Source of the DNA: Chromobotia macracanthus | Lineage: Eukaryota; Chordata; Actinopteri; Cypriniformes; Botiidae | Length of the DNA: 64,000 nucleotides | Assembly: GCA_036877525.1 (NCBI GenBank) | Contig: JAZGTH010000072.1 | Span: 4,620,001 to 4,684,000 of the forward strand | Direction of reading: 5' to 3' | Part shown: piece after piece, positions 32,617-44,277 of the stretch | Layout of the letters: each line of letters starts with the position of its first letter | Position numbering within the stretch: position 1 is the first letter of the stretch | Made by a program: the position numbers and the translations under genes | Notes under the pieces: generated by a model | Database searches by the model: none | The model's input: only the letters and a program-made list of their open reading frames with translations | What the model was told of the DNA's origin: nothing

Positions 32617-35485
32617 ATTTGTTATGAGGTAAAGAGAATATGCCAGAACATGTAAACCTGTACATACAGAGGGACATACAGTAAAACACTCACATGTAAA
32701 CTAGGTTAACTGGTCTTTACGAGTACTGTGCAGTGACCAACCAGCATCTAACAGCAAAACTATCAATTTCATTAAAAATTAAATAAAAAAAGAAAACATC
32801 GTCCTGCTGAGTTCATACATCAGTGCATGCATTAGTATAAACAAAATAATAGAGGGGATAAATATATCAAAACCCTGCGACAGCAGCGCCAGTGTGGGCT
32901 TGTTTTTTTGCTCTGCTTCCTCAATAATGGAGTAAACATTGCTGTACAAACGAGAGAGTTTAAACTCATCTCTGCAGCGTGTTTTACTGAAGTTTAATGA
33001 GATTCTGCCTTTCTCTAAAGTACTTAAACTATCCCTTCACAGCAACAGTGGGAACTAACCAGTTCAAATCCACTCAGGCTGAACCTCAGAGGAGGAAACA
33101 GCATATGATCCACACATATCCACAGACTTACTCAATATGCCTAAAAATTTCTACACTTCATAGTGTAACCTAGTTTACACCTGTCAGAAACACCAACAAA
33201 CCAAACTTACACTTCCTCAGCGGAGGTACACGGAACTACAAAGCACAAAGTACCTGGTTTCCAAGGAGACTTACCCATGACGTTGAGGCAGCTCAACCCC
33301 TGGATGTGAGAGAGAAGATGGATGAGTTTACTGGACGCTGCAGTCTACAGCGGGTGTGATGGCAATGAGAACATGTTGGTGCACATCTCTTTGTTCAGCG
33401 ACCAGAAGGTCAGAGACTGGTCCTCAACCAACACTTAGCAACAAGCATGTGCAAGGTTTTAGCCTGTACAATATCAATAAAACATCAAATTAAATGAATT
33501 CACAATCAAAGCGTGTACACAGTGACCAGCAAAACTGGAGGGCATTGTTTTACTGATTAAGCTGGTTGACCAAACAAGTCCTGTTGGTAAAGCTAGTTAA
33601 GAACCCAAAGGAAAATGTTATTGCTCTGGTGTTGCTTTTATAGCGACTCAATGGTGATCTTAACTCAGTTTCATTTATCAACTTCAGATGTTTTCAAAGA
33701 CGTCAACAGACATCAATTTGACATGCTGTAAGAAAAAGAGCTAAAAACATAAGAATGTGGGCAGCATGACTAATGCAGAAGTTTCCAAAAATATCCAAAA
33801 ACAGAAGACTTGAGCAAAATTCTGCATTTGCCCTCTATTTAATGTAATTGTTGTTCCAATAAAAATACAGAAATAGAAATAGATTTCATTTGTTATGTTT
33901 TAGTATTAATGGCATTGTTTGATAAAATAAAATCACAAAGAAGCATTTAAATGGACAAATTACAAACCTGGCCGTGACTCTCAGTACAGGCTGCAGTAGC
34001 CTCTTCTGTTGGGCAGAGGGTTCCCCATATCCTTCTCTTCATCTCTAGCATGCGTCTGAATCTTTAATAAAGAATTAAAAGCTTGTGAATGTGAGAAGAC
34101 TGCTACACCAAAAGTAAGTTTTCTAGACAAGTACTATGGGGTAATACCATGTTATTTGTTACTTCTTTGAAGTAGCTTGCAGTACCAGGTCAGTACCATG
34201 TTATGTGAATATCACATGTGGAATGTGGTCATCAATAAGTTCAAAGGCATGTGAACAAAAAAAACATGCTATTATTCCTACAACTTCAACAGCGTATGAT
34301 ACTTACCATGAAAAATAACATTTAGATCTGAAATTCAGTTTTAAGTCCAATTTTAAAATGAATGTGAATCCGAATCTGAGTTCATGATGTTTTGAATGAG
34401 AGATGACAATGCAGGCTGCTCGGGCAGCTAGACCTTCTGCAGCCGTGTCAAGTTGAGGTCACTGCTGCATTTGAGAGTCAACTCAGGACGAAGCTCAATG
34501 TAGCGAGCTCAATGTCCTGGGAGTCCCCCATGGTCTAGGTGTGGGTCCGTCCTGGCGTGAAATCCCAGATCGCTCTTCTGCTTTCAGATGCCCCTGCACT
34601 GGCCTCTGTTTGCCCCGTGTCCTGTGTGATGGAGCTGGACAAGACTGGCTCATTGACCGCACTAATGCTGAGAACTGGTGAAGCCCATTGACTTTGCCAG
34701 TATGGGCTGCAGCTGTGGGTCGGTGGGCTGGCGGACTCGATGGATCAGGTCGATGACTGTGTTTGGACTCAGTGGAGCAGTGTTCAGGTCGTTGGCCGGA
34801 TCAGTGCTCCATGTTGTCCTCAACGACTTCTTTGAGAATGAGCTTGCACTCTGTAAGAATCGAAGAAAGGATGAAGTTTGCACAAGGTGACCTATAAAGG
34901 TTGTTTCTCGCTACAAGGGCTCCATGTTGATCGGACACGCTTGGAGCATCCAGGGTTCATTGGGCACAGCTGGATAGCAGAGAGAGTCTGGCACCCCGTG
35001 TCAGAACACGAGTTTAAAGTCTCCTTTCTGCTCAAAGTCTCTAACAAACACAAACACCTGCTCGCTGTGAGACACCTGTTTCTGATTACCAGTATTTACC
35101 TCTGGATGTTTTTTCCCCCGGTGAGCATATTCATTTGGCACATCAGTTCATTTTATAAACATTTGAGAACACACTGATAACTAGTTCAGAAAGCTGGTGT
35201 TTGTTTAGAGTTTGTTTGGGAGTGCAGGGTGAGGGGGTGAGGAGAAACAGAGCGAGCAAGAGCGAGGGCAGGAGAACATGATTAATGCGTCAGGAAAAAT
35301 ATAAAGCACCACAAATGTGTGGTGAAATGTATTTAGGTCTTTACAACAATCTAGCTTTTTACATTTTATGAAGACTTTTTCTGCCCAAATATCTTAAAAC
35401 AGTATCACAACCTTTTTGACTTCAAGGCCCCCCCACTCACAATTTCTACCCAATAAAACATTCTTGGAATATCTATATGTATCTA
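32617..35485. other. Intergenic, no gene supported
   Basis: AT-rich except for a GC-richer block at 34420-35010. That block has open frames on both strands (73 codons minus at 34662-34883, 70 codons plus at 34678-34890) whose products I do not recognise; it could be a decayed repeat or pseudogene fragment. AAGCTGGTTGACCA-type motifs at 33570-33600 resemble another fish repeat. Confidence 0.45.
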
Positions 35486-35571
35486 CTAGCCTGAGATAAG
35501 GTTGGCTTAGTTGGTCTGAGATGGTTTAGCTGGTCATTCTGCCAGACCAGCCATTCTTATCTCAGGCTAGT
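35485..35571. mobile_element. Fold-back element with perfect 16-bp inverted repeat
   Basis: CTAGCCTGAGATAAG at 35486-35500 pairs perfectly with CTTATCTCAGGCTAG at 35556-35570, extended by one A:T pair. The 55-bp loop has CCAGACCAG/TTAGCTGGT motifs. A short fold-back MITE is likely; a small hairpin RNA is less so. Confidence 0.65.
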
Positions 35572-38504
35572 TAAACTGCATTTCTCAACAGGAAATACTT
35601 AAAGTTATAATGCATCACCAATACAGTATGGATCCATTTCAGTCATTACTGCAAATAACCAGCCACTAATGGCCAACATGTAAAATCAACAGGATGTTGG
35701 AACTGCAGCCATGGCAATTACTCCAGGAAGCATAGAGACAGGAAGTGACTCTGACAGCCCATCTCTCCCTCTCTTCTTCCCGTGCTCCTCCTCTCACGCT
35801 CACCATCATTAGAGCAGAAGGGTGACGGACAGATAAAAGAAACCTTTTAATAACACTGCAACCTTTTAAGAGGGGGCACAATCGACAGAGCCCACAGGCT
35901 AGATGGAGCAAATCAATGTGACTGCACCGTGCCATCCACTCTCTCTCCATCTCTCTCTTGTTCTGTCAGCAGAAAGGGAGACATCTTCCACCTACATCTC
36001 CACAAGTGCTACTCTGAAACTTCTCCGTTTAAGCAGTACTTTTCCTGGGCTTATTAGAATCACTCCCGCACTGCCTGATGGGATCGCATCTCACTTTGTC
36101 ATTAGCAGCCGTGTGTTTTTAGAGATAGAGGATGGGGCCTGTTATTGGATCGGGCTCCTCTGAGGGGGATCGCATTGACGCTTTGGTGACTTTTTAACAG
36201 CCGCTTGTTTTTAGCTGTCTGTTTTTTGTTTGTTTTTTAGTTTTCACTGAGATTAGAGGAGTCTCCTCCCACACAGAATCTCGCCTGGGGCTTAGCTGCA
36301 GAGTAAACTGTCCTATGCTTTCTCTCTCTCACGCTCTAGTTTTCTTTCTGTCTCTCACTTTTCTTCCTGTAGCTCTTGCTGTTTCGGGCGCTGGTATGCT
36401 ATTTTGTTTCTAGTAAGCAACGTTAAACATTAATGCCTTCCTAATCTTCCTTAGTAATCTGAAAATGCAATTACTAGCTCCTCTCAAACAACTTTCCTTT
36501 GCAGATGACATCATCTAGGCCAAATATTAACCAATATTTAAATAGTATTTTAAATACTTTTAGTTAGTAGAAATTCAGTTTTTACATGCAATAAGCACAC
36601 ATGCTAATCGGTGTTTTTGTGACATGGTTAATGCTAGTGCAAAGCTTATTTTAGCACTAAAGTGATCTTCCTCCGAGACGCCAATAACTGCACATCCAAC
36701 TTTATACAATATTAACACTCTTTAACACCATCAGATGGACTGCTGTTCTCAACCAATCAGTGTCTAATAATGAGCTGTAAATTCTGGCCACTGATCACTG
36801 ATCATCTACAGAAGAGGAATCTTATAAAAACAGCATTAATCATGAGCGAGAGAGGGACAGCACGTTCATTAACGATTTTATTGCCTCGCTGTCTATTGCC
36901 TTGCGCTTATATCACAGAGGAAAGACGACCAGACAAAAGAAAAGATGAATCACACAAACTCATAAAGTCCCTCTTAGACTTGCAGTCACTTTCTGATTTA
37001 CACAAACACAGTCTTAAATATTTTGCTGTGGTTTATGTTTCATTAGAACGGTGTGTAATTTGCTCTTTTAACAAACACAGTTATTCATTCATGCATACGT
37101 CATACAGCAAAGAACACAGGAAACATGAAACATTTTGATACTCTTCCCTATCAAAATGTTAATACATAATAAACACATTTGCAGATTATATGACCGTGGA
37201 TGAACTGGAAAGGTATTTGACAGGCTACCTTTATGGCCTCAGTTAGCTCAGCTGTGTTAACAGTACAAATGACAATGACAAAAAACGAAATCACTTTTAC
37301 ATGTCGACTACAATAGCGCTGAATTACGTCCTTAAGGTCCTGTATGAAAGGTACGAATCTGCTTGTGAATTAAACAAATTGTGGGTGTATTTTGTAGCCA
37401 AATTGCAGGTGACTTAAAAGAAATAACCGCACAAACATGTTGGCATCACTTGCTGCTCTCACTTATATACCCAATTATATACACTGCAGCCATTTTACTG
37501 CATGTAAGCTGAAATAAGTTTAAAACGATGCAGATCTGGTTTTCATACTTTGGGAGACAAAGACTTTGTCTCAGAAAAGTTCACATCCCTAAAGCCGAAG
37601 CTACAAGCTGTGTTTGTTTTTCCACTTTTAAAAAGATCAAATCAAGACAACGGAACGATTTCCCGCGGCGGGAGCGCATCAGACCAGCCCATCAGACCAG
37701 TGCGTCACGCGCACTGCCAGCACACTTACACCGCCTTACAAAGGCAATCTGTGAAGATCTTTCCGGTCGAAAAATGCTGCGGTCTGCCCGCCTGACGCTT
37801 TTGTTCTGTTTGCTGGATAATTTATTACAGTTCACTGAATGTGACAAGAATTTGAGCTCACATTTCCTTTTAATATGAGCCACACAAAGAAATGTGATGA
37901 AGAAGTGCTAGGAAAACCGAGACAGAATTTTAAAAACATTCCTCGTCCGGCACGAAACTGGAAGACACAGATAAGCGACATGAAACGGAAGGGATAGAAA
38001 TAGAGAGGTATTCCAAGGATACTGTGAAACAACACCAACAGAAATGAAATCTTAAAGAAAGCGTTTTCCTTTTTTGAAACCGTTTTATGTGATAAAAAGT
38101 TGGATTGTCATATTTGAGACAAGATTTGTATACTAATGCTAGGGGATGTGGGGGATACAGGAGGCAGAAACCACAAACTTGTTTTGGAAACACACTTGCA
38201 GGCTCTCAGAGAGGAAATCATTACATACAGTCTTGAAATAAATATTCAGTGCAGAACAGGGCTGGAAGCTGCTGTAAACCATCGCCTCTGAGCCACAGAA
38301 GTAGAAACATGAGCCCAGACAGAAAGACATCAACATCGAGATTCTGCAGATGTAATCTTAGAGTCTGATTCACTTGTGAAACAAGGATGAAATTTAACCG
38401 TGATCTGTCTTTACAACAGCTCTCATTTAGCAGCTCATTTACTCTGAAGAACAGTTCCTGGTTTTCCTCATGGCTTATAAACTACGCAGCACATAACTTT
38501 AAAA
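35572..38504. other. Intergenic, no gene supported
   Basis: Includes an unremarkable unique patch at 35930-36340 and a CpG cluster at 37651-37800. Open frames of 116-122 codons at 36770 and 37528 show no known domain and lack partner exons. Confidence 0.45.
37651..37800. other. Local CpG cluster
   Basis: About 14 CpG dinucleotides in 150 bp, including CCCGCGGCGGG, against a CpG-poor background. It could be a small CpG island promoter or an unmethylated regulatory element. No exon is evident. Confidence 0.35.
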
Positions 38505-38630
38505 CAGTGCTGTCTGCCCAAGCAGCACAAACACACAGTACATTTTTTCAGTTTGTGTTTCCTGGGATTTGAACCTGTGACCTTGCTGTTGCTAAGAGCA
38601 CACTCAACCAATTGAGCTGCATGAGTACAA
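38505..38630 (-). mobile_element. tRNA-derived SINE, minus strand
   Basis: On the minus strand, GCAGCTCAATTGGTTGAG (A box region) is followed by AGCAAGGTCACAGGTTCAAA (B box region) and TCCCAGGAAACACAAAC. Head structure is the same as the plus-strand SINEs. Confidence 0.82.
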
Positions 38631-39719
38631 TGTATAACATTCAAGCAATGTTTACTCACCTAACCAAAGGTGGTTGTTACATAAACGGTTATTGACTCAC
38701 GGTTCAGAAAAAACTTGTACATCTAAAAATGTCACCACAGACATTGTATAATTTGGAAGCGTTAAAGTGAACTTTATCATTAGCCAACCACACGTCCTGT
38801 TTAAATATGCAGCGGCGTGTTGAAATGCAGGAGAGGTCGCGTCTGTTTGTGTTTATGAGCAGAGGAGAAACAGAAATAGATGAATCAATAGACAATACGC
38901 TTCTATGCCATCTCTAAAGAGAGCGGCTAACTCCCAGAGGTCACAGGGTCAACACACACACTATCAAGTATAATTCAATCAATATTCTCCGTTTCTGACT
39001 TTACCAACTTGTAAACACCAAACTTTTTCAGTTTAGTAAATGTGTGTGAAACGATTTACAGTCACTGGAATGACTGTAAAAATATTATGATATAAAGATG
39101 TGAAAAAGAGAATTCAAAAGTTGTAAATCTTACCATCTGAACACAGAATTTTAAAGTTCAGATTCTAATTTATGTTGCATATTTGACAACACTAGACACT
39201 TTAAATGCATTCACATTTGATACATGAATGACAGTAGTATTGTTTTAAGCACATCTGTGAGGCATCAGGCTGCTACTGCTGGGTGATTTCTGAGTGAACT
39301 ATCCCTTTAAACACAAAGTCTCTGTACTTGTGCAGAACCTCCCTATCACATTCCAGCTGTAATTCCTCAACTGTCCAGCAGAGGGAGGAATGAGTACAGA
39401 CACCTGCTGTAACACGTAGCTACTGGACACTTGACAAGGAGGTTTTCAAAGAAACACAGGACCATATTAAAACAATATATATTTGAGCAACAGAGACCTA
39501 CAGAGTAAACATACAGAGAGCAGAGGGCTTTGGTCCACTAGCAACTGGTTAATCAAACTAGTATGACTGACCACAACTGATCCTGTTTCAAAACATCAGT
39601 AATATTATAATATTAATACTAATATTACTGCTTCATATGCCTATGTACAGTGTCTGAAGACATCCTGCTTCCTGTTCAATATTCAAAGAGCAGCAGATTA
39701 GCCTCCATTGTCATCCAGT

Positions 39720-39760
<41 letters not shown>

Positions 39761-40100
39761 ATTGCACATTTACTATAATTCTAATTTCACAAAATTCTCC
39801 TTTTAACCCAATAAACAGTGAATGTAGAGCGCACACCGCACACGGCCAAACCATAGACTTAATTACTGTAAACACTGCTCCCCCACAATCACACACAATC
39901 AGTGCAGTTCAGTCTGACAGGCAGAGAGAGAGATATCTGCCTTTCTATCGTCAACTGCACCTCTCTCTCTCTCTCTTTCTCTCTCGCCCACGTTCTCCTT
40001 CTCAGACCACAGGAAGAGAAATAAAAGTATATCAATACATAATTCATCTACCGGAGGCCTGAATAAAACCCCAGTGTTCTGTAATGAGGAAGCAGAAATC
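38631..40100. other. Intergenic, no gene seen
   Basis: No coding signal. Contains the (TC)n tract at 39721-39757 and a second CT-rich tract at 39959-39984. Confidence 0.55.
39721..39757 (+). repeat. (TC)n microsatellite
   Basis: Nearly uninterrupted CT units. Confidence 0.97.
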
Positions 40101-40430
40101 ACACAGACTTCCCATCACAATTATGCATTACGATCTTTAATTGTTCCTCTCGAGATAAGTCAGGGAGTGGGGTGGGGTGTTCATGTGAGGGGAGGGGGAG
40201 AAGTATTCGATAATTCGAGTTAATTTGCTTAAGCAAATTAATCAAATCAACAGCCACATGGAGCTAAGCACCAGGATATGAATTAAACAAATAAAGGTGC
40301 TGGAGAGCTTTATAACCAGACAGGAACAGAAGGATATTAATCTGTTTTCTAGTGGCACTACTGCTAATTATAGACAATGAGTTTATCTGCCATCATGACC
40401 ATCACTGGCCATCATTTCGCACAGAGAATA
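40100..40430. promoter_or_regulatory. Candidate enhancer around a 22-bp palindrome
   Basis: Unique AT-rich sequence with many homeodomain-type cores (TAATT, ATTAA), a POU/octamer-like GCAAAT and GATAAG. It is centred on a perfect 22-bp palindrome at 40220-40241 with half-site TTAATTTGCTT. CTGCTAATTATAG lies further along at about 40363. Function is inferred from motif density. Confidence 0.4.
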
Positions 40431-40456
40431 CGAGAGAGATCTCTCGCATATACACG

Positions 40457-40526
40457 TGCACACACACACACAAACAGATCAAACACTTAGTTTCAATACC
40501 CAATGGCACACACACACACACACACA
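40457..40526 (+). repeat. Interrupted CA-rich tract
   Basis: Two CA runs (about 40458-40471 and 40508-40526) separated by unique sequence. Confidence 0.85.
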
Positions 40527-41370
40527 GATCTCAGTTTGACTACATACACACAACCACTACACAAGGCCTCATATCCAACATGAAACCTCGTTTTTAAAGT
40601 AAGCACTGCCCATGTCTTCTTTTGGTTTTATATTTCTGAGGCTTTTTTGACCTTTGGTCCTCAGAGGCATAGTAATACTATAACATGAATAATTCCAGTC
40701 CTGTATTCTGTATAATATCATATATCATAATCCTGTATAACACAGCATTTCAGCTCTGCTAAAATACATAATATGCAAACAGCTATGGCGTAGAACACCG
40801 GTTCAGTATATGTTCACTATAGCACAGCACCTACAGTCACACAGATGTGAAACGACAGGTGATCACACAATGACACAATTTTCATGTGTGAGTGAACTGG
40901 TCCTTTAAGTACCGCAGATCTTTGGGTTCAATCCGACCTGTCCACCAGACAGGAAGCAGCAGCGGTTACATCTGCCACCGGCCAGCAGAAAGTCAGTCAC
41001 CTCCTGATCTAATCAGTCCCTCACTTATTCATTCTCCAATCTCATTTCTCCAGGAAGTCTGACTGAACTCTCACTCTCCTCTCTGGCCGACCAATCAGAC
41101 GGCATCGTTAATAAAACTATCGACTCAGCGCATTAATGTATTCATCGGGAGAGAGAACATCTGCTCCGTTTCTGGAAATCTTTAATGATTTCATTAGGTT
41201 TTGGGGAGGTTTCATTACGGGCAGTGGATATCTCCTCTTCCTGTTGCTCTTCTGCTCTCTTCATCATCTGCATTATCGATTCGCAGTGCAGACATTTTAA
41301 TTTTCAGGAGCGAGCCACGCTCAGCCGATCTCCGTCACAGCTGAGGAGACCAAACACTGCCTGTGACATG

Positions 41371-41502
41371 GAGAACAGAAAGAGAGAGAGAAAGAGAGTA
41401 AGAGAGAGAGAGAGGAAGAGGGTGGAGAGAGGGAGTAATAGAGGGATAGAGAGAAAGAAAGAGAGAGAGAAAAAAAAGAGAGAAAAAGAAACGGAGAGAG
41501 TT
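41371..41502 (+). repeat. Purine-rich GA tract
   Basis: About 130 bp almost entirely A and G on the plus strand, mostly GAGA and GAAAGAGAG. It is simple sequence; the open frames through it are low-complexity artefacts. Confidence 0.9.
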
Positions 41503-41621
41503 TGGTAGTAAATTAGGAGACAGTTTACCCTTTTCAACATCTCATTGTGATAAACAGAGTTACAGGTGCAGGAAGGTGCAGTTTGTGTCCCGGATACAGA
41601 GTTACTGTAGTTTGTTACGGT

Positions 41622-41999
41622 ATTAAGGAAATATTTCACCCAGAAATGAAACTCTGTCATCATCGTTTACTCACCCACGTCATTTCAAATCTGTATAATG
41701 TTCATCAAAAAGTATCACTAAAGTTCCTACAACTCGTGTGCTGTAAGATTTCTGAAGCTATAAGAAGTGTGTGTTTAAAGAACTGGCTGATGTATGTGTT
41801 ATTGGGTCCCCTGTCACGTCCAGTCGAGACACAAAGATTTGAGACTAAGATTAATACTGATTAGTAAATATTTGTTATTGACAACAAAATGGGGGCACGC
41901 GGCATGATGCTTTTGAATATGTGCAACACAAATGAGATTTGGAAGCGTCAATACAGCAGAGAATTGTAGGCGATTCGCGTGATGAACTATTCTTTTAAG
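41622..41999. mobile_element. MITE, family C copy 1
   Basis: The left end TTAAGGAAATATTTCACCC pairs with the complement of the right end, TTAAAAGAATAGTTCATC. The body has GTCATCATCGTTTACTCACC and GTCATTTCAAATCTGTATAA, strings typical of a very common teleost non-coding repeat. Confidence 0.7.
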
Positions 42000-43956
42000 A
42001 ATGTAAAGCACGGATACAGTTATTATTCCATACTCAGCTAAAACGCAATACAATTTGCAAGGCTTTTTTATATGATTAAATGTGATTTGTTTCACTTGTT
42101 TTCAATTATTTTTCAGAGTTGTGTTCTGGTTTGGTGCCAGGCATGAAATTTTTGATTTTCCTATGCAAGACTTGAAAGTCATTCTACTTTTGGAAGTCAT
42201 ATTTAATAAGCAGAGAGAGAGAGAGTGAGTGAGAAGGATGGATGGAGAGAGAGGAAACAAACACATACCTGCATAAACGCCAAGTTTTATTACAATAGCC
42301 AGGCAGAGCAGAAGTATCAATACACAAACCTTTTAATGGCCTTCAAAATTTTGCCAAAGGATGAGCGAAAGTTGGACAAAGTGGAAATGAAATAGACCCC
42401 ACAGAATAAATAGGCTGACATCTAAACACACCGTGTGCCAGATCTGGGATTTAGATGACAGCCTGAAAACACACAAATCTCAATCAGTCTTTCTTTTGTC
42501 ATTTTAAAAGGCACAGCTATGCAAAAACCTGGACCGGACTGAATCGGAACTGGACCCACGCCGATACATGCAGATATGCCCCAGCCAACAGGCAATCTGG
42601 AAGCGAGACAGAAGCTGAGCAAAGACTACAAAAACACAGCTCTATGAAGAGCGATGACCCCAAAACGGTGAACTTCAAACATCAAACAACATCATTTGCA
42701 CAGAACCAAACACAAAGCAACAACATCTGCGTGAGAGAGACAAATCACAAGAGACAGAAGCTCACCTGGATCTATTTGTCCAGTGCAGTGGCGACCGGGC
42801 AGTAATCAAAGCCCAGTTCTCAGTTGACAATGGACCTGCATGGACCTGGCTTCCCAGATACCTCCCACACAAACATCCACCAGGAAAAGAGAGAGAAATA
42901 GAGACGAAAGTACGATATTTAGTCGAAACCACAGATGATGCCAGAAAGCACAGAGAAATGTTTAGACGAAGCTTTTTTAATTAACAGACGTGCAGCAGAA
43001 ATCTGCATTCATTTTTACTTTAAATTCATTTTGTTGGAGTCTGAACAACAAACAAACACAAATAAATATACATGTGGTCTGAATTCCCATTAAAATCTTT
43101 AGCCTTAACTTTATTTAAAAACACCTCACATGCTTACAAAGAGATGAATTTAACAGAGAATCAAATTGTGTAAGATAATGTAATACGAGAGAATATGTCA
43201 GTTCTCTGAATCTGAAGTTTATTTTCTTTACCCTATTGGCCATTTCCTAGGTTTTCTTTTCGTTTAAGAGATAAACCTCTCTAAATTGTTTAGATTCATA
43301 CTAAGATAAAAGTACTTGCCAATGAGGCACGTTAAACAAAGATACAGCTGCAGATGGTCCTGTAAACAAATAAGCTGTGAGAGTCCTTCATCTCCTCGTT
43401 TTAATGAACGGATTTATTATGCTGATGATATTATGAATTTTTAAAACCCTTTGAACTTCTGGCTTTTTGTTGCTTTTGTAATGTTTTTGTTAACGTTATA
43501 CTGTAAATTTGTAAACTGTTTTTCTAATAAAGGCATTAAAACAGTAACGTTTGGTTAATAATTAAACAAACATTGTATGCTTGTTTACCAGTTCACTCTT
43601 AAAGCAATAACCTAAACTTATTTAATGCATTTGTAATGTTTTTAATAAAGTCTAAAGCACTCAAAGTGGTTTTGGGTAAAGATTTTACATTATGTACATG
43701 TAATGATCATTAGCATACTGTATGTGCAACAACACCGGTTTCTGTTTGGATGCTTGGAAAGATGATGTTAAAGTAATGATCAAAATCACCATTATTTGCA
43801 GTCCTACACTGTTTAACTCTTCAAAGCTCAGTGTGAAGGAAGAAGCCTTCAGAGGAATTGTGGGAAAATGGATAACGCACTTTGACTGAGGAGTATCTGC
43901 AGTATATAATATGTAACCATAGGCAGTATAGATTTAAACTATTTATACAAATTTAA
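42000..43956. other. Intergenic, no gene seen
   Basis: AT-rich sequence with a short GA run at 42211-42230. No exon or clear repeat recognised. Confidence 0.5.
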
Positions 43957-44277
43957 AGCTGCAATGCGTAAATTTATGTTTGTTAAACATGAACAAAAAT
44001 CTGTTATCGAACAATAACATTTTCAGCTAAGTTTATAATAATAATAATTTATAATTTAATCTGTCGTGTCACATTTTGTGAAAAATATTTGTGTTTAAAC
44101 AAGAAGAAGATCCAGCTGAGGATGTCATGTGTGGATACTGTAGATGAAGCGTTTGTAGCTTGTTCCTACAGTAGTTGTTGAAACTTGCCATTCACATTAA
44201 AAAAAACCTCAATTATCCTGCAGTTTTGTTTCAAACAGAGATGGCGGTACAGAGGCAAAAGTTACGAATTGCAGGTT
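43957..44277. mobile_element. MITE, family B copy 1
   Basis: Left end TTAAAGCTGCAATGCGTAA and right end TTACGAATTGCAGGTTTAA are imperfect inverted repeats. ACAGAGATGGCGG before the right end matches in inverted form CCGCCATTTCTGT near the left end of the copy at 56192. Length about 315 bp. Non-coding. Confidence 0.75.

Noticed and set aside
37528..37878. 116-codon frame whose end (MLRSARLTLLFCLL) looks like a signal peptide
   Set aside because: The hydrophobic stretch stops after a few residues and the frame ends soon after. The CpG cluster explains the lack of stops.
41304..41663. 119-codon Ser/Leu/Phe-rich minus-strand frame, and its Arg/Glu-rich counterpart on the plus strand
   Set aside because: Generated by the GA simple repeat.
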